Assembly: GCA_964368455.1 (NCBI GenBank)
Contig: CAYJAZ010000011.1
Span: forward strand, 22,855 to 86,854
Reading direction: 5' to 3'
DNA length: 64,000 bases
From: CAYJAZ01 sp964368455
Lineage (GTDB): Bacteria > Desulfobacterota > Desulfovibrionia > Desulfovibrionales > Desulfovibrionaceae
Position 1 is the stretch's first letter. Each line of letters begins with the position of its first letter. The notes beneath the pieces were generated by a model, which saw only the letters and a program-made list of their open reading frames with translations, did no database searches and was not told where the DNA came from. The translations under genes were made by a program, and so were the position numbers. Positions 42,285-51,214 of the stretch are shown here, one piece after another.

Positions 42285-42647
42285 ATGGATAAAATGAATA
42301 TTTTAAGTTCAAATATAGGTATACAAGGTTTTGTAGAGCCTAAAATTGAATCAAATTTCCCCTCAGCAAAGCAATTACCTTCAACTGCAACTCATGAAAT
42401 AGCAGTTGTCGAGCATTTTAACATACGTGATATGACAGCTCTTTGCGAGAAATTTCTTACACCGCATGTAGGAGATGGAACTGCGTTAAATCCTGATAAA
42501 TTTATAAAAAATCTCTCTTCTTATGTGGATAAGAATAAAGACAGTAATAATCCAGTTATGCAAACATTTATTAAAGATGTTGCAAAGCCAATTATGGAAA
42601 ATAAAGAATTACTTTATGCTTTTACAAATCTTTTAGTGGGAGCTTAA
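42285..42647 (+). CDS. sctX: T3SS early substrate SctX (YscX-like)
   Basis: 120 aa. N-terminal IGIQGFVEPKIE segment, then helical FNIRDMTALCEKFLTPHVGD and a C-terminal helix ending ENKELLYAFTNLLVGA. Size (YscX is 122 aa), C-terminal helix and location between SycN-like and SctY genes are those of YscX, a secreted protein needed for export by Ysc-type systems. Sequence identity is low, so the assignment is largely positional. It overlaps no neighbours; sctY begins 1 bp after its stop. Confidence 0.7.
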   Translation: MDKMNILSSNIGIQGFVEPKIESNFPSAKQLPSTATHEIAVVEHFNIRDMTALCEKFLTPHVGDGTALNPDKFIKNLSSYVDKNKDSNNPVMQTFIKDVAKPIMENKELLYAFTNLLVGA

Positions 42648-42648
42648 G

Positions 42649-42996
42649 ATGGAAAACCTCACTCTACAGGAATACTATTCTATTTCTTCATTAGGCTATA
42701 TGTTTATGCGTATGGGAAGAAATGATCAGGCTGAAAAAACATTTTTAGCCTTGCTTGAATCAGTGTCTATAGCAAAGCATAAGCTTTGGTTGTATAAAAA
42801 TCTTTCTCTTATCTATATACGTAAAAAAGACTATAAGTCTTCTTTAGAATATATAAATAGGGCTATAGAAGAGAGTGAAATGAAATCTGAAGACGCTTTT
42901 TTATATATTTTAAAAGCTGAAACTTATTGGCAAACTTCACGCTTTACAGAAGCAGAAACTTTAGTAAAACAATACTTTAACTTTATATCCGAGTAA
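42649..42996 (+). CDS. sctY: TPR chaperone SctY (YscY-like)
   Basis: 115 aa with TPR-like helix pairs (SSLGYMFMRMGRNDQAEKTF, LYKNLSLIYIRKKDYKSSLE, FLYILKAETYWQTSRFTEAE). Size and location between SctX and SctV match YscY, which binds YscX and SctV to dock early substrates. Presence of X and Y places this apparatus with Ysc-type (Yersinia, Pseudomonas, Aeromonas) systems rather than SPI-1 or Hrp types. Confidence 0.78.
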   Translation: MENLTLQEYYSISSLGYMFMRMGRNDQAEKTFLALLESVSIAKHKLWLYKNLSLIYIRKKDYKSSLEYINRAIEESEMKSEDAFLYILKAETYWQTSRFTEAETLVKQYFNFISE

Positions 42997-42998
42997 AT

Positions 42999-45089
42999 AT
43001 GAGCGTACTACATCAAGCGAAAAATATTGTGAAGGCATCTTCAAGAAAAAGTGATTTGGCATTAGTTGGTCTTGTTATCATGGTTATTGCCTTGATGATA
43101 ATGCCTCTTCCAACTGCAATTATCGATACTTTAATTGGTATCAATATGGGCTTATCCTTTCTTATGCTTATGATGGCTATGTATGTTAAGACTGCACTTG
43201 ATTTCTCAGCTTATCCTACAATGCTCTTATTTACCACTCTTTTTAGAGTTGGTTTGAATATTTCCACAACAAGACTCATACTCCTACAAGCTGATGCAGG
43301 GCAAATTATCTTTATATTTGGCGAATTTGCTCTTGGCGGAAACTTTGTTGTTGGTGCTGTTGTCTTCTTGATTCTCACAATAGTACAATTTCTAGTTATT
43401 TCAAAAGGTGCTGAACGTGTTGCTGAAGTAGGTGCACGTTTTACTCTTGATGCTATGCCAGGTAAGCAAATGTCTATTGACGCTGATATGCGTGCTGGTG
43501 TTATTGATCAAGACGAAGCACAGCAAAGACGTGAGCGAGTAAGCCAAGAAAGCAAGATGTATGGTGCTATGGATGGTGCTATGAAGTTCGTTAAGGGCGA
43601 TAGTATTGCGGGTATGGTTATTGCTGTAGTCAACATTGTTGGCGGAACTGTTATTGGTATTACGCAAAATGGCCTTACAGCTGGCGAAGCTTTACAATTA
43701 TACGGTATTCTTACTATTGGTGATGGTCTTGTTTCGCAAATACCATCCTTGATTATTGCTATTTCAGCGGGTATTTTGATCACACGTTCTGGCGATTCAG
43801 ACGAAGACGTTGGTGCACAAGTTGGCGGACAATTCTTTGCACAGCCTAAGGCTATTATGATGTCTGGCTTTCTTGTGTTCTTATTTGGCCTTGTTCCAGG
43901 TTTTCCTAAGCCACAACTTTTTGGTTTAGCGGCTATTTTAATAGGCTTTGGTTATGTGTTAAAATCTTTAGCGAAAGTGCCTGAAGAACAAGACACAGAC
44001 GCTGATTTGCAAAAAGCAATGGCGCCAACAGTACAAAACAAACAAAGTGCAAGACCAAAAGTAGGGCAGGACGAATTTTTACCTACTGTTCCTATCATTC
44101 TTGATGTTTCAGAAGGCTTAAGTACAAGCTTGAATTACAATTCTCTCAACGATGAATTAGCAAGTCTTAGACGTGTGCTTTATTATGATTTAGGCGTTCC
44201 TTTTCCTGGAATTAACTTGCGAGTCACTCCTTCTTCAGGCTTGTCGTATATGCTTTATATCAATGAAGTACCAATGTCTGGCGGTAATTTGGAGAAGAAT
44301 AGCGTTATAGTGAATGAGAGTTTAGACAATCTTAAAATGCTTGGCGTTGAAGGGTATGAAACTGAAAAATTCCTTCCAGATTTAGACAGTATTTGGGTGC
44401 CAGAAAAAAATAAAGATTTATTGGTTAAAGCAGGCTTAAATTGTATGGATCATTCACGTATCTTAGCCTACCATCTTTCCTTAGTTCTTTCTCGTCATGC
44501 TTCACTTTTCTTGGGCATGCAAGAAACAAAATATTTATTAGATAAGATGGAAGAAAAAGCCCCAGATCTTGTACGTGAAGCAAGCCGATTATTGCCAGTG
44601 CAAAAAATTGCAGAAATATTCCAACGTCTTGTGCAAGAACAAGTCTCTATTCGTGATCTTCGATCTATTCTTGAAGCCTTGATTGAATGGGCTCAAAAAG
44701 AAAAAGATACAGTTATGCTCACTGAATATGTGCGTTCAGGTTTAAAACGCCAGATTTCTTATATGCATTCTAAGGGGCAAAATATGTTGCCTGCTTTCTT
44801 GCTTGATCCAGAACTAGAAGAAACCATAAGAAAGGCTATTAGACAAACTTCTGCTGGTGCTTTTCTTGCCTTAGATAATGAAGTTTCAAAAGCATTTTTA
44901 AGGGCTGTTTCAGAAGCAGCTGGAGATTATCTTAAACATTCACAAAAACCTGTACTTATGGCAAGTATGGATATTAGACGTTATGTAAGAAAATTGATAG
45001 AAACAGAACATTATAATTTAGCTGTGCTTTCTTATCAAGAATTGAGTTCTGAAATCACAGTGCAACCACTTTCAAGAATAAAGGTTTAA
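42999..45089 (+). CDS. sctV: T3SS export gate protein SctV (YscV/LcrD, FHIPEP family)
   Basis: 696 aa. N-terminal membrane half with about eight helices and the conserved tract FPTxLL-like DFSAYPTMLLFTTLFRVGLN, then TTRLILLQADAG, GGNFVVGAVVFLILTIVQFLVI, ARFTLDAMPGKQMSIDADMRAG and QASQESKMYGAMDGAMKFVKGDS-like EIP motif. The cytoplasmic half (about 345-696) forms the nonameric ring that receives chaperone-substrate complexes. It is the most conserved protein of the locus. Confidence 0.97.
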   Translation: MSVLHQAKNIVKASSRKSDLALVGLVIMVIALMIMPLPTAIIDTLIGINMGLSFLMLMMAMYVKTALDFSAYPTMLLFTTLFRVGLNISTTRLILLQADAGQIIFIFGEFALGGNFVVGAVVFLILTIVQFLVISKGAERVAEVGARFTLDAMPGKQMSIDADMRAGVIDQDEAQQRRERVSQESKMYGAMDGAMKFVKGDSIAGMVIAVVNIVGGTVIGITQNGLTAGEALQLYGILTIGDGLVSQIPSLIIAISAGILITRSGDSDEDVGAQVGGQFFAQPKAIMMSGFLVFLFGLVPGFPKPQLFGLAAILIGFGYVLKSLAKVPEEQDTDADLQKAMAPTVQNKQSARPKVGQDEFLPTVPIILDVSEGLSTSLNYNSLNDELASLRRVLYYDLGVPFPGINLRVTPSSGLSYMLYINEVPMSGGNLEKNSVIVNESLDNLKMLGVEGYETEKFLPDLDSIWVPEKNKDLLVKAGLNCMDHSRILAYHLSLVLSRHASLFLGMQETKYLLDKMEEKAPDLVREASRLLPVQKIAEIFQRLVQEQVSIRDLRSILEALIEWAQKEKDTVMLTEYVRSGLKRQISYMHSKGQNMLPAFLLDPELEETIRKAIRQTSAGAFLALDNEVSKAFLRAVSEAAGDYLKHSQKPVLMASMDIRRYVRKLIETEHYNLAVLSYQELSSEITVQPLSRIKV

Positions 45090-45091
45090 GC

Positions 45092-45349
45092 ATGGATAGC
45101 ACCCTCGAATTAGCTGTAAGGGCTTTGTATCTAGTCTTGATACTCTCATTGCCACCAATTATAGTTGCTTCTGTGGTTGGTTTATTTATCAGTCTTATTC
45201 AGGCTGTCACACAATTACAAGAGCAAACTCTGACCTTTGGTATTAAACTTATTGCAGTTGCGGCAACTATCTTTATGATGGGGGGCTGGATTGGAGCGGA
45301 GCTTATACGTTTTGGTTCGGATATTTTTGGTAGATTTTATCTTATTTGA
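45092..45349 (+). CDS. sctS: T3SS export apparatus protein SctS (YscS)
   Basis: 85 aa with two hydrophobic helices (residues about 12-38 and 48-75). ILSLPPIIVASVVGLFISLIQ and AVTQLQEQTLTFGIKL are the signature of SctS/FliQ. It begins 2 bp after sctV ends and precedes sctT. It forms part of the export gate with SctR and SctT. Confidence 0.95.
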   Translation: MDSTLELAVRALYLVLILSLPPIIVASVVGLFISLIQAVTQLQEQTLTFGIKLIAVAATIFMMGGWIGAELIRFGSDIFGRFYLI

Positions 45350-45385
45350 ATAAAAAAATTATATTTATGTAGATAAGAGAGAGAT

Positions 45386-46198
45386 ATGATTGAAGACTTT
45401 TTAAATCAACAAGATCAATATAGACATGCTTTAGCAATGCTCATTGGTATGCCACGCCTTTTTGTTATTGTTATGCTTGCACCTTTCTTAGGTACAGCTG
45501 TTGTCACTGGTCAACTTCGTATGGTTTTAGTCACTTCGATGTATCTTCTTTTACACAATTATATTGTTTCTACCTTGCCTGATATTTCTGCGGCTGAATT
45601 TGCTATTTCGCTCACTTATGGTGTTATAGTTATTAAAGAAATAGTTCTTGGCTTATTGATTGGTTATTTAGGTGCTTTATTATTTTGGGCTATACAAAGT
45701 GCTGGATTTTTTATAGATAACCAGCGTGGTGCGTCTTCAGCTGAAGGATCTGAAATTATTTCAGGTGATTCTATAAGCCCGACTGGTGGTTTATTCTTTC
45801 AAAGTGTTGTTTATCTTTTCTTTGCAGGCGGGGGATTTTTATCTTATTTGTCTATAATATACATGTCTTATGAGATTTTTCCTCCAGGGCAAATGCTCAC
45901 AATTAATATTGATATGGCAGTGGCTTTATTTTATGCAGATAAATTAGGCTGGATTTTCTTACATATGCTCTTACTTGCTTCTCCAATAGCTGTTGCCTGT
46001 TTACTTACAGATGTTTCGCTTGGCTTAATCAATAGATTTGCTTCGCAATTAAACGTATATGTTTTAGCTATGCCGATAAAGAGTGGACTTGCTTCTTTAT
46101 TATTAGTCTTCTATTTTGCGGTATTTGTCGGCTTAATGCCAAATCTTTATTCTGATATCAATGGCTTTGTCATTGATCTTGGAGGCATGTTGAAATAA
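45386..46198 (+). CDS. sctT: T3SS export apparatus protein SctT (YscT)
   Basis: 270 aa, about six membrane helices. The hallmark LLFWAIQSAGFFIDNQRGAS and later FASQLNVYVLAMPIKSGLAS match SctT/FliR. The last base of its stop codon is the first base of the sctU ATG (TAATG), so translation of the two is coupled. Confidence 0.95.
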   Translation: MIEDFLNQQDQYRHALAMLIGMPRLFVIVMLAPFLGTAVVTGQLRMVLVTSMYLLLHNYIVSTLPDISAAEFAISLTYGVIVIKEIVLGLLIGYLGALLFWAIQSAGFFIDNQRGASSAEGSEIISGDSISPTGGLFFQSVVYLFFAGGGFLSYLSIIYMSYEIFPPGQMLTINIDMAVALFYADKLGWIFLHMLLLASPIAVACLLTDVSLGLINRFASQLNVYVLAMPIKSGLASLLLVFYFAVFVGLMPNLYSDINGFVIDLGGMLK

Positions 46199-47235
46199 TG
46201 AGTGATGAAAAAACCGAACAGCCCTCGTCCAAGAAATTAAGTGACGTCAGAAAAAAAGGGCAAGTTGCTAAAAGTCAAGAAATACCGTCAGCACTTACGA
46301 CAATCACAGTTGCTGTCTACTTGCTTTTTGCCTCTTCATCGATTTTATCTTCACTTTTAGAAATGGCTAACCTTCCTATTTCTGTGATGAACCTACCTTT
46401 TGATGAGGCACTTGCTATAGCATTTTTTGGTGTTATGGGTTATGTAGTCATTATTACCTTGCCTTTTGTCGCAATAACTATTATAACTTCCTTAGTTGCC
46501 AATCTTGGACAAGTTGGGATTTTGATTTCTTTTCACACGATAATGCCAAAACTCAGTAATCTTAGTCCTGCACAATGGTTTAAAAAAGTTTTTGCTATGA
46601 AAAATCTCATTGAATTACTCAAAAACTTTTTAAAAGTTTTTGTGGTAGGCTTTGTTGTTTTAGCTGTGTTTCAAGAAATTTTTCCTGTATTGTTTCAACT
46701 ACCAAATGGAAATGTGAATTCAATTCTAGCTATTATTGGTGCCTCTGTTGGGGATATGCTTATTAATGCTTCTTCGGCTTTTTGTATTATTGCAGCCGCA
46801 GATTATGTGTATCAACGTTTCCAATTTACCAAACAAAATATGATGACAAAAGACGAAATTAAAAGAGAATACAAAGAAAGTGAAGGCGATCCATTGATTA
46901 AGGGTAAGCGTAAGCAATTACAACAAGAAATGGCTCAACAAAGTACACTTGGTAATACGAGAAAGGCTAAAGTTTTGGTCACTAACCCAACTCACTTTGC
47001 AATTGCACTTGATTATGAAAAAGATAAAACGCCTCTTCCTATAGTTTTAGCAAAAGGACAAGACGCTTTAGCTCAAAGAATGATAGAAGTTGCTAAAGAA
47101 GAGGGAATTCCTATTATGCGTAATGTCGATCTTGCTAGAGCTTTATACGAAACAGGAACTGAAAATGCTTATATTCCACAAGATCTTATTGGGCCTGTAG
47201 CAGAAGTTCTTAGATTTATTCAAAATCTCAGATAA
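46198..47235 (+). CDS. sctU: T3SS switch protein SctU (YscU) with NPTH autocleavage site
   Basis: 345 aa. The N-terminus SDEKTEQPSSKKLSDVRKKGQV is characteristic. Four membrane helices follow, then the cytoplasmic domain with KREYKESEGDPLIKGKRKQL and the self-cleavage site N263-P-T-H in VLVTNPTHFAIALDY. Cleavage changes specificity from early to late substrates together with SctP. Last apparatus gene in the plus operon; the regulator gene follows 46 bp later. Confidence 0.97.
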   Translation: MSDEKTEQPSSKKLSDVRKKGQVAKSQEIPSALTTITVAVYLLFASSSILSSLLEMANLPISVMNLPFDEALAIAFFGVMGYVVIITLPFVAITIITSLVANLGQVGILISFHTIMPKLSNLSPAQWFKKVFAMKNLIELLKNFLKVFVVGFVVLAVFQEIFPVLFQLPNGNVNSILAIIGASVGDMLINASSAFCIIAAADYVYQRFQFTKQNMMTKDEIKREYKESEGDPLIKGKRKQLQQEMAQQSTLGNTRKAKVLVTNPTHFAIALDYEKDKTPLPIVLAKGQDALAQRMIEVAKEEGIPIMRNVDLARALYETGTENAYIPQDLIGPVAEVLRFIQNLR

Positions 47236-47280
47236 CTTATTCTTAGATAGTTTTAAGATGAATTTTTAAAGGAATAGAGC

Positions 47281-48573
47281 ATGATATCAGATGAACTATT
47301 AGATGAAATAATTAGCCTTGTTGAAGATTTAGCATGGGGTAGACCGGCTAATGAAGACAGATTGTATACATTAACTCAAAGTAAGGATGTGTCTGAACAA
47401 GCAAATAAACTTGCAGAAGTTTTTGGGCTTATGCTTGTAAAAGTCTCTGCAAGAGAATACCACAAAGATCAGCTCATTGAAACCTTACAAAAGCAAAATA
47501 TTATTTTAGAAGAAGCAAGAAAGCTTTTATTACAGCAAAAAATCCAATTAGAAGTGAGCATTCAGTCTGAATACAGCAAAAACACAATAATTGGGCAAGA
47601 CGAAGATTTTAGAAAGCAAGTTGAATTGGCGCTAACAATCGCTAAAAGGCCAATAAATACTATGATTCTTGGCCCTACTGGATCAGGTAAAGAAGTTTTA
47701 GCTAAAGCTATTCATTACAATTCACTTCGTCGTGATGCTCCTTTTATTGCTATAAACTGTACTGCTATTCCAGAAGCTCTTTTTGAAAGCGAAATGTTTG
47801 GTATTGAAAAAAATGTTGCTACTGGCGTTAACGCACGTAAAGGTATTTTTGAAGAAGCTGACGGGGGCACACTCTTTCTTGATGAAATTGCAGATATGAG
47901 CTTAGTTAATCAAGCGAAACTCTTGCGTGTGCTTGAAGAAAGAAAGGTAACAAAGGTTGGAAGTGTAAAAGAAATTGATGTAGATTTTCTCTTGATAAGT
48001 GCCAGTCATAAAGACTTTAAGCAATTGATTAAAGAAGGAAAATTTAGAGAAGATCTTTATTATAGAATGAATGTTGTTGAAATAAAACTTCCGCCTCTTG
48101 CAGAAAGAAATAATGATATTTTAATTTTGGCAAATTATTTTCTCGCAAGGCATGCAAAGAATATGATGCGTGAAAATATGAAACTTTCTGCTTTTGTACA
48201 AAAAGCTTTGTTATTATATCCTTGGCCTGGAAATGTGCGTGAGCTCAACAATGAAATGGAAAGAGTAGCGGCATTATCAGTTAAAGATATAGTTGAATTT
48301 AGTGATTTATCTGCAAAAATTAAAGACACTGTATCAAAGGAAATCAAAGATTTTAATTTCGATAGTGCTGCAGAAAGTAGTGAATCAAACAGTGCACATG
48401 CCAAGCAAGAAAGTAATATCTCAAACCTACCTGTGAATTTAGATGAAGCAGAAAAACTTATTATAAAACACGTACTTGAAACCACTCAAAACAAAACAAA
48501 AGCCGCTGAAATACTTGGTATCACTCGCGAAGGCTTGAGAAAGAAATTATTGCGTTTTAATCTAGAAGATTAG
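47281..48573 (+). CDS. Sigma-54-dependent enhancer-binding regulator of the T3SS locus
   Basis: 430 aa. A short N-terminal helical part without receiver domain (1-100), then the AAA+ domain: IIGQDEDFRK, Walker A GPTGSGKEVLAKAIH, INCTAIPEALFESEMFG, Walker B GGTLFLDEIADM and REDLYYRMNVVEIKLPPL. The sigma-54 contact loop reads NVATGV (residues 178-183) where GAFTGA is usual. A Fis-type helix-turn-helix lies at the C-terminus (NKTKAAEILGITREGLRKKL). No phosphorylation domain means activity is probably set by partners or amounts. Likely activates the two -24/-12 promoters at 40368 and 40699. Confidence 0.9.
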   Translation: MISDELLDEIISLVEDLAWGRPANEDRLYTLTQSKDVSEQANKLAEVFGLMLVKVSAREYHKDQLIETLQKQNIILEEARKLLLQQKIQLEVSIQSEYSKNTIIGQDEDFRKQVELALTIAKRPINTMILGPTGSGKEVLAKAIHYNSLRRDAPFIAINCTAIPEALFESEMFGIEKNVATGVNARKGIFEEADGGTLFLDEIADMSLVNQAKLLRVLEERKVTKVGSVKEIDVDFLLISASHKDFKQLIKEGKFREDLYYRMNVVEIKLPPLAERNNDILILANYFLARHAKNMMRENMKLSAFVQKALLLYPWPGNVRELNNEMERVAALSVKDIVEFSDLSAKIKDTVSKEIKDFNFDSAAESSESNSAHAKQESNISNLPVNLDEAEKLIIKHVLETTQNKTKAAEILGITREGLRKKLLRFNLED

Positions 48574-48581
48574 GATATTTT

Positions 48582-50561
48582 ATGAAATTAAGCCATAAGC
48601 TTATCACCCTACTTATAGCTACAAGTTTTGCTGTAGTGACGCCTGTATTGATGATTACATATAAAAATGTAAGTGATAACGCTTTGTTAAATGAAAAAGA
48701 ACAATTCAATAATATATTAAATTTAGAATTTGAAATCATCAACAATGCCTATCTTGTGCATATGAATAGTAAGGTTGATGATGTAATAGCATTAAAAAGA
48801 AGTCTTGCTGAACAAACAAAGTCTACTGATGCAAATATCCGATCTTTTTTGCAAAATGAACTTTCATCTCCTATTGAAAGTGTCTTCTTTATAGATAGTC
48901 TTAATGCACGTTCTAGTGAGAATGGCGTTACTACCTATGTTGCATACGAAAGTCAAACTGTTTTTCCGCCTGTTCTTAAAAGAATTTTAGACAGTAATAC
49001 TGCTGATATTAAAGGCAGAACTCTTAAAGATATGCTTCAAGTGAAGAATATCTCTGCCTATGGTGAATACGCTACTTTTAAATACAAATTCAACGATTAT
49101 CAAGACGATGTTCTTTTTTATTTTCAAGTTTTAGACGATGTTGAATTTTTAGATCCTGCTGTTGTTATGTCTTATGTATCCTTGAGAAAATTCAAAGAAC
49201 TCGAAGAACATACAACTTTAAGCATTATCAATCAAATGCAAGCTCGCTTTGATAAACTTTCATTGTATAATGCTGCATTTATTGCGTTAATTAATAAAGA
49301 AGATAAAATACTTGCGATAAAAGGTGTGCTTGAAGATATCAATAATGTGAAACCAGTATTAGAACATGCCCAGCAAAAAGGCTATATAGCTGAAACTATT
49401 GATGTATTAGGAAAAGGAAGTTATCTTGTTCAGTCTGGCTATCTCAAGGCTTTAGGCTGGTCTATTGTTTCTGCAGCCCCTTATTCAGCTTTGCAATACG
49501 AAACAAAACAATTGGTACAAAATTTACTTATCTATTGTCTACTTGCTATAGGTTTAGCTATTGTTGCTTGTTTATTCACTTTAAAAACAATATTTAATCC
49601 TCTAAGATCATTGATGCAGAAAGTGAATGTTTTACGTTCGATTCAATTGAGTCATACAGAAGAATTGAAAGAATTTTCTAATTCTTTGCCTAGTTATAGA
49701 AATGATGAAATTGGCCTTTTAGCAAATAATTTTAAATTACTTTCTAATGAGCTTGCAGACAAACTTTCGTCTTTATTTGAAACCACAAGAATCAAAGAAA
49801 GAATGCAGGGTGAATTACATGCTGCAAGAGAAATCCAATTAGATATTCTCAATTCACAAAGCAATTCACCAAATAATGAAGCTATGTCTACGGCATTTTT
49901 CTTAGAAGCAGCGAAAGAAGTTGGTGGAGATCTTTACGATTATATATTGCTTAAAAATGGTAAATACGCACTTATTATTGGCGATGTTTCTGGTAAAGGC
50001 GTTCCTGCTGCTTTATTTATGTCTATGACTGTGACTCTTATACGTTATGCTTTAAATACAAATGAAGATCTTAAAGAAGCTGTGATGAATGTGAACAATA
50101 TGCTTGCTAGCCATAATGACGCAAATATGTTTGTTACCTTGCTTGTCTTGATCTACGATCCAATTACTTCTGAAATCGAATACCTCAATGGCGGTCATTG
50201 TCAGCCTTTAGTTGTGAATAGAGAAACTAAAGAAGTTCGTATGCTAGAAGGTTTGAGTGGGCCTATGGTGGGTGTTTTTGAAATGGTTGAATATTCTTCT
50301 TATTTTGATAAATTAGGAGAAAATGAAACCCTTGTAGCCTTTTCTGATGGCGTCACCGAAGCTATGAATGAAGAAAATGTTTTATATTCTGATGAAAGAT
50401 TAGTGGAATTTTTATCACAAAATGCACATTGCAATACTCAAGATATGATAAATAATATCTTTACCTCTATACTTGACTTTAGAGGCGAAGCAGAAGCTTC
50501 AGATGATATAACTATTTTTTCTTTGTCTCATCCTTTTGAAATTGCTGATAAGATAGTATAA
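48582..50561 (+). CDS. Membrane sensor PP2C phosphatase (SpoIIE/RsbU-like) of the partner-switching module
   Basis: 659 aa. TM1 (about 5-27), a periplasmic sensor region of roughly 280 residues (Cache-like, ending DVLGKGSYLVQSGYLKALGWSI), TM2 (about 312-333), a HAMP linker and coiled coil, then a SpoIIE phosphatase domain: QGELHAAREIQLDILN, EVGGDLYDYILL and IIGDVSGKGVPAALFMS (metal-binding Asp residues), ending SDDITIFSL. It should dephosphorylate the STAS protein at 20747 in response to an extracytoplasmic signal. It begins 8 bp after the sigma-54 activator stop, in the T3SS plus operon. Confidence 0.9.
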   Translation: MKLSHKLITLLIATSFAVVTPVLMITYKNVSDNALLNEKEQFNNILNLEFEIINNAYLVHMNSKVDDVIALKRSLAEQTKSTDANIRSFLQNELSSPIESVFFIDSLNARSSENGVTTYVAYESQTVFPPVLKRILDSNTADIKGRTLKDMLQVKNISAYGEYATFKYKFNDYQDDVLFYFQVLDDVEFLDPAVVMSYVSLRKFKELEEHTTLSIINQMQARFDKLSLYNAAFIALINKEDKILAIKGVLEDINNVKPVLEHAQQKGYIAETIDVLGKGSYLVQSGYLKALGWSIVSAAPYSALQYETKQLVQNLLIYCLLAIGLAIVACLFTLKTIFNPLRSLMQKVNVLRSIQLSHTEELKEFSNSLPSYRNDEIGLLANNFKLLSNELADKLSSLFETTRIKERMQGELHAAREIQLDILNSQSNSPNNEAMSTAFFLEAAKEVGGDLYDYILLKNGKYALIIGDVSGKGVPAALFMSMTVTLIRYALNTNEDLKEAVMNVNNMLASHNDANMFVTLLVLIYDPITSEIEYLNGGHCQPLVVNRETKEVRMLEGLSGPMVGVFEMVEYSSYFDKLGENETLVAFSDGVTEAMNEENVLYSDERLVEFLSQNAHCNTQDMINNIFTSILDFRGEAEASDDITIFSLSHPFEIADKIV

Positions 50562-50584
50562 ATTAATTATAAAGGAAGAGTTTT

Positions 50585-51052
50585 ATGCAAAAATTTGCCA
50601 TTTATTCAAGTATGTTTGGTCCATTGAAAATTGTAGAAGAGAATAATTGTGTGACTTTTATTGACACAGTGCATGAAGAAATAGAAGATTATGGGCAAAA
50701 AACTGAATTAATCGATAAAGTTTTCCAGCAATTAACAGAATATTTCAATGGCGAAAGAATGGTTTTTGATTTTCCAATGTCAATGAAAGGTACTGAATTT
50801 CAGAAAAAAGTTTGGAAAGCTCTCTGCGATATTCCCTATGGAGAAACAAGATCTTATAAAGAAATAGCAATTGCAGTTGGCAATGAAAAAGCATGCAGAG
50901 CTGTTGGTATGGCTAATAATAAGAATCCAATAGCTATAGCTGTTCCTTGTCATAGAGTTATAGGTTCGAATAAGTCTTTAGTTGGATATGCTGGAGGCTT
51001 AGAAATGAAAAAGAAATTACTTGATTTAGAAAAGACTAAAAAACTCAGCTAA
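50585..51052 (+). CDS. ogt: Methylated-DNA--protein-cysteine methyltransferase (Ogt/AGT)
   Basis: 155 aa. The active-site motif IAVPCHRVIG with the alkyl-accepting cysteine is intact, preceded by the helix-turn-helix arginine-finger region SYKEIAIAVGNEKACRAVGMAN and followed by LVGYAGGLEMKKKLLDLE. It transfers the alkyl group from O6-alkylguanine to itself. A GGAAGAG site precedes the ATG. It lies 23 bp after the phosphatase on the same strand and may be read through from it, although it has no evident T3SS role. Confidence 0.93.
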   Translation: MQKFAIYSSMFGPLKIVEENNCVTFIDTVHEEIEDYGQKTELIDKVFQQLTEYFNGERMVFDFPMSMKGTEFQKKVWKALCDIPYGETRSYKEIAIAVGNEKACRAVGMANNKNPIAIAVPCHRVIGSNKSLVGYAGGLEMKKKLLDLEKTKKLS

Positions 51053-51123
51053 AAGCAGTAAAAATAGCAAAAGATATATTATTATCTTTCTTAACTATTG
51101 GCTTTTGTATATTTTACTTGCAA

Positions 51124-51145
51124 TTGTATACAAAAATTTGTACAA
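51124..51145. promoter_or_regulatory. Two tandem palindromes upstream of the GGDEF-EAL gene
   Basis: TTGTATACAA (51124-51133) and TTGTACAA (51138-51145), both perfect palindromes, about 70-90 bp upstream of the start at 51215. A candidate operator; no regulator assigned. Confidence 0.35.
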
Positions 51146-51214
51146 TAGTATTGTGTTGTATTTTTATAATAAAAATTGTAATTTTTATAATCATTATAAA
51201 AAGATAGGTACGCT

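Noticed and set aside
20747..50561. Flagellar export system as explanation for SctN/R/S/T/U/V
   Set aside because: Secretin, needle subunit, translocators, SycD chaperones and YscX/Y-like genes are present and no flagellin, hook or rod genes.
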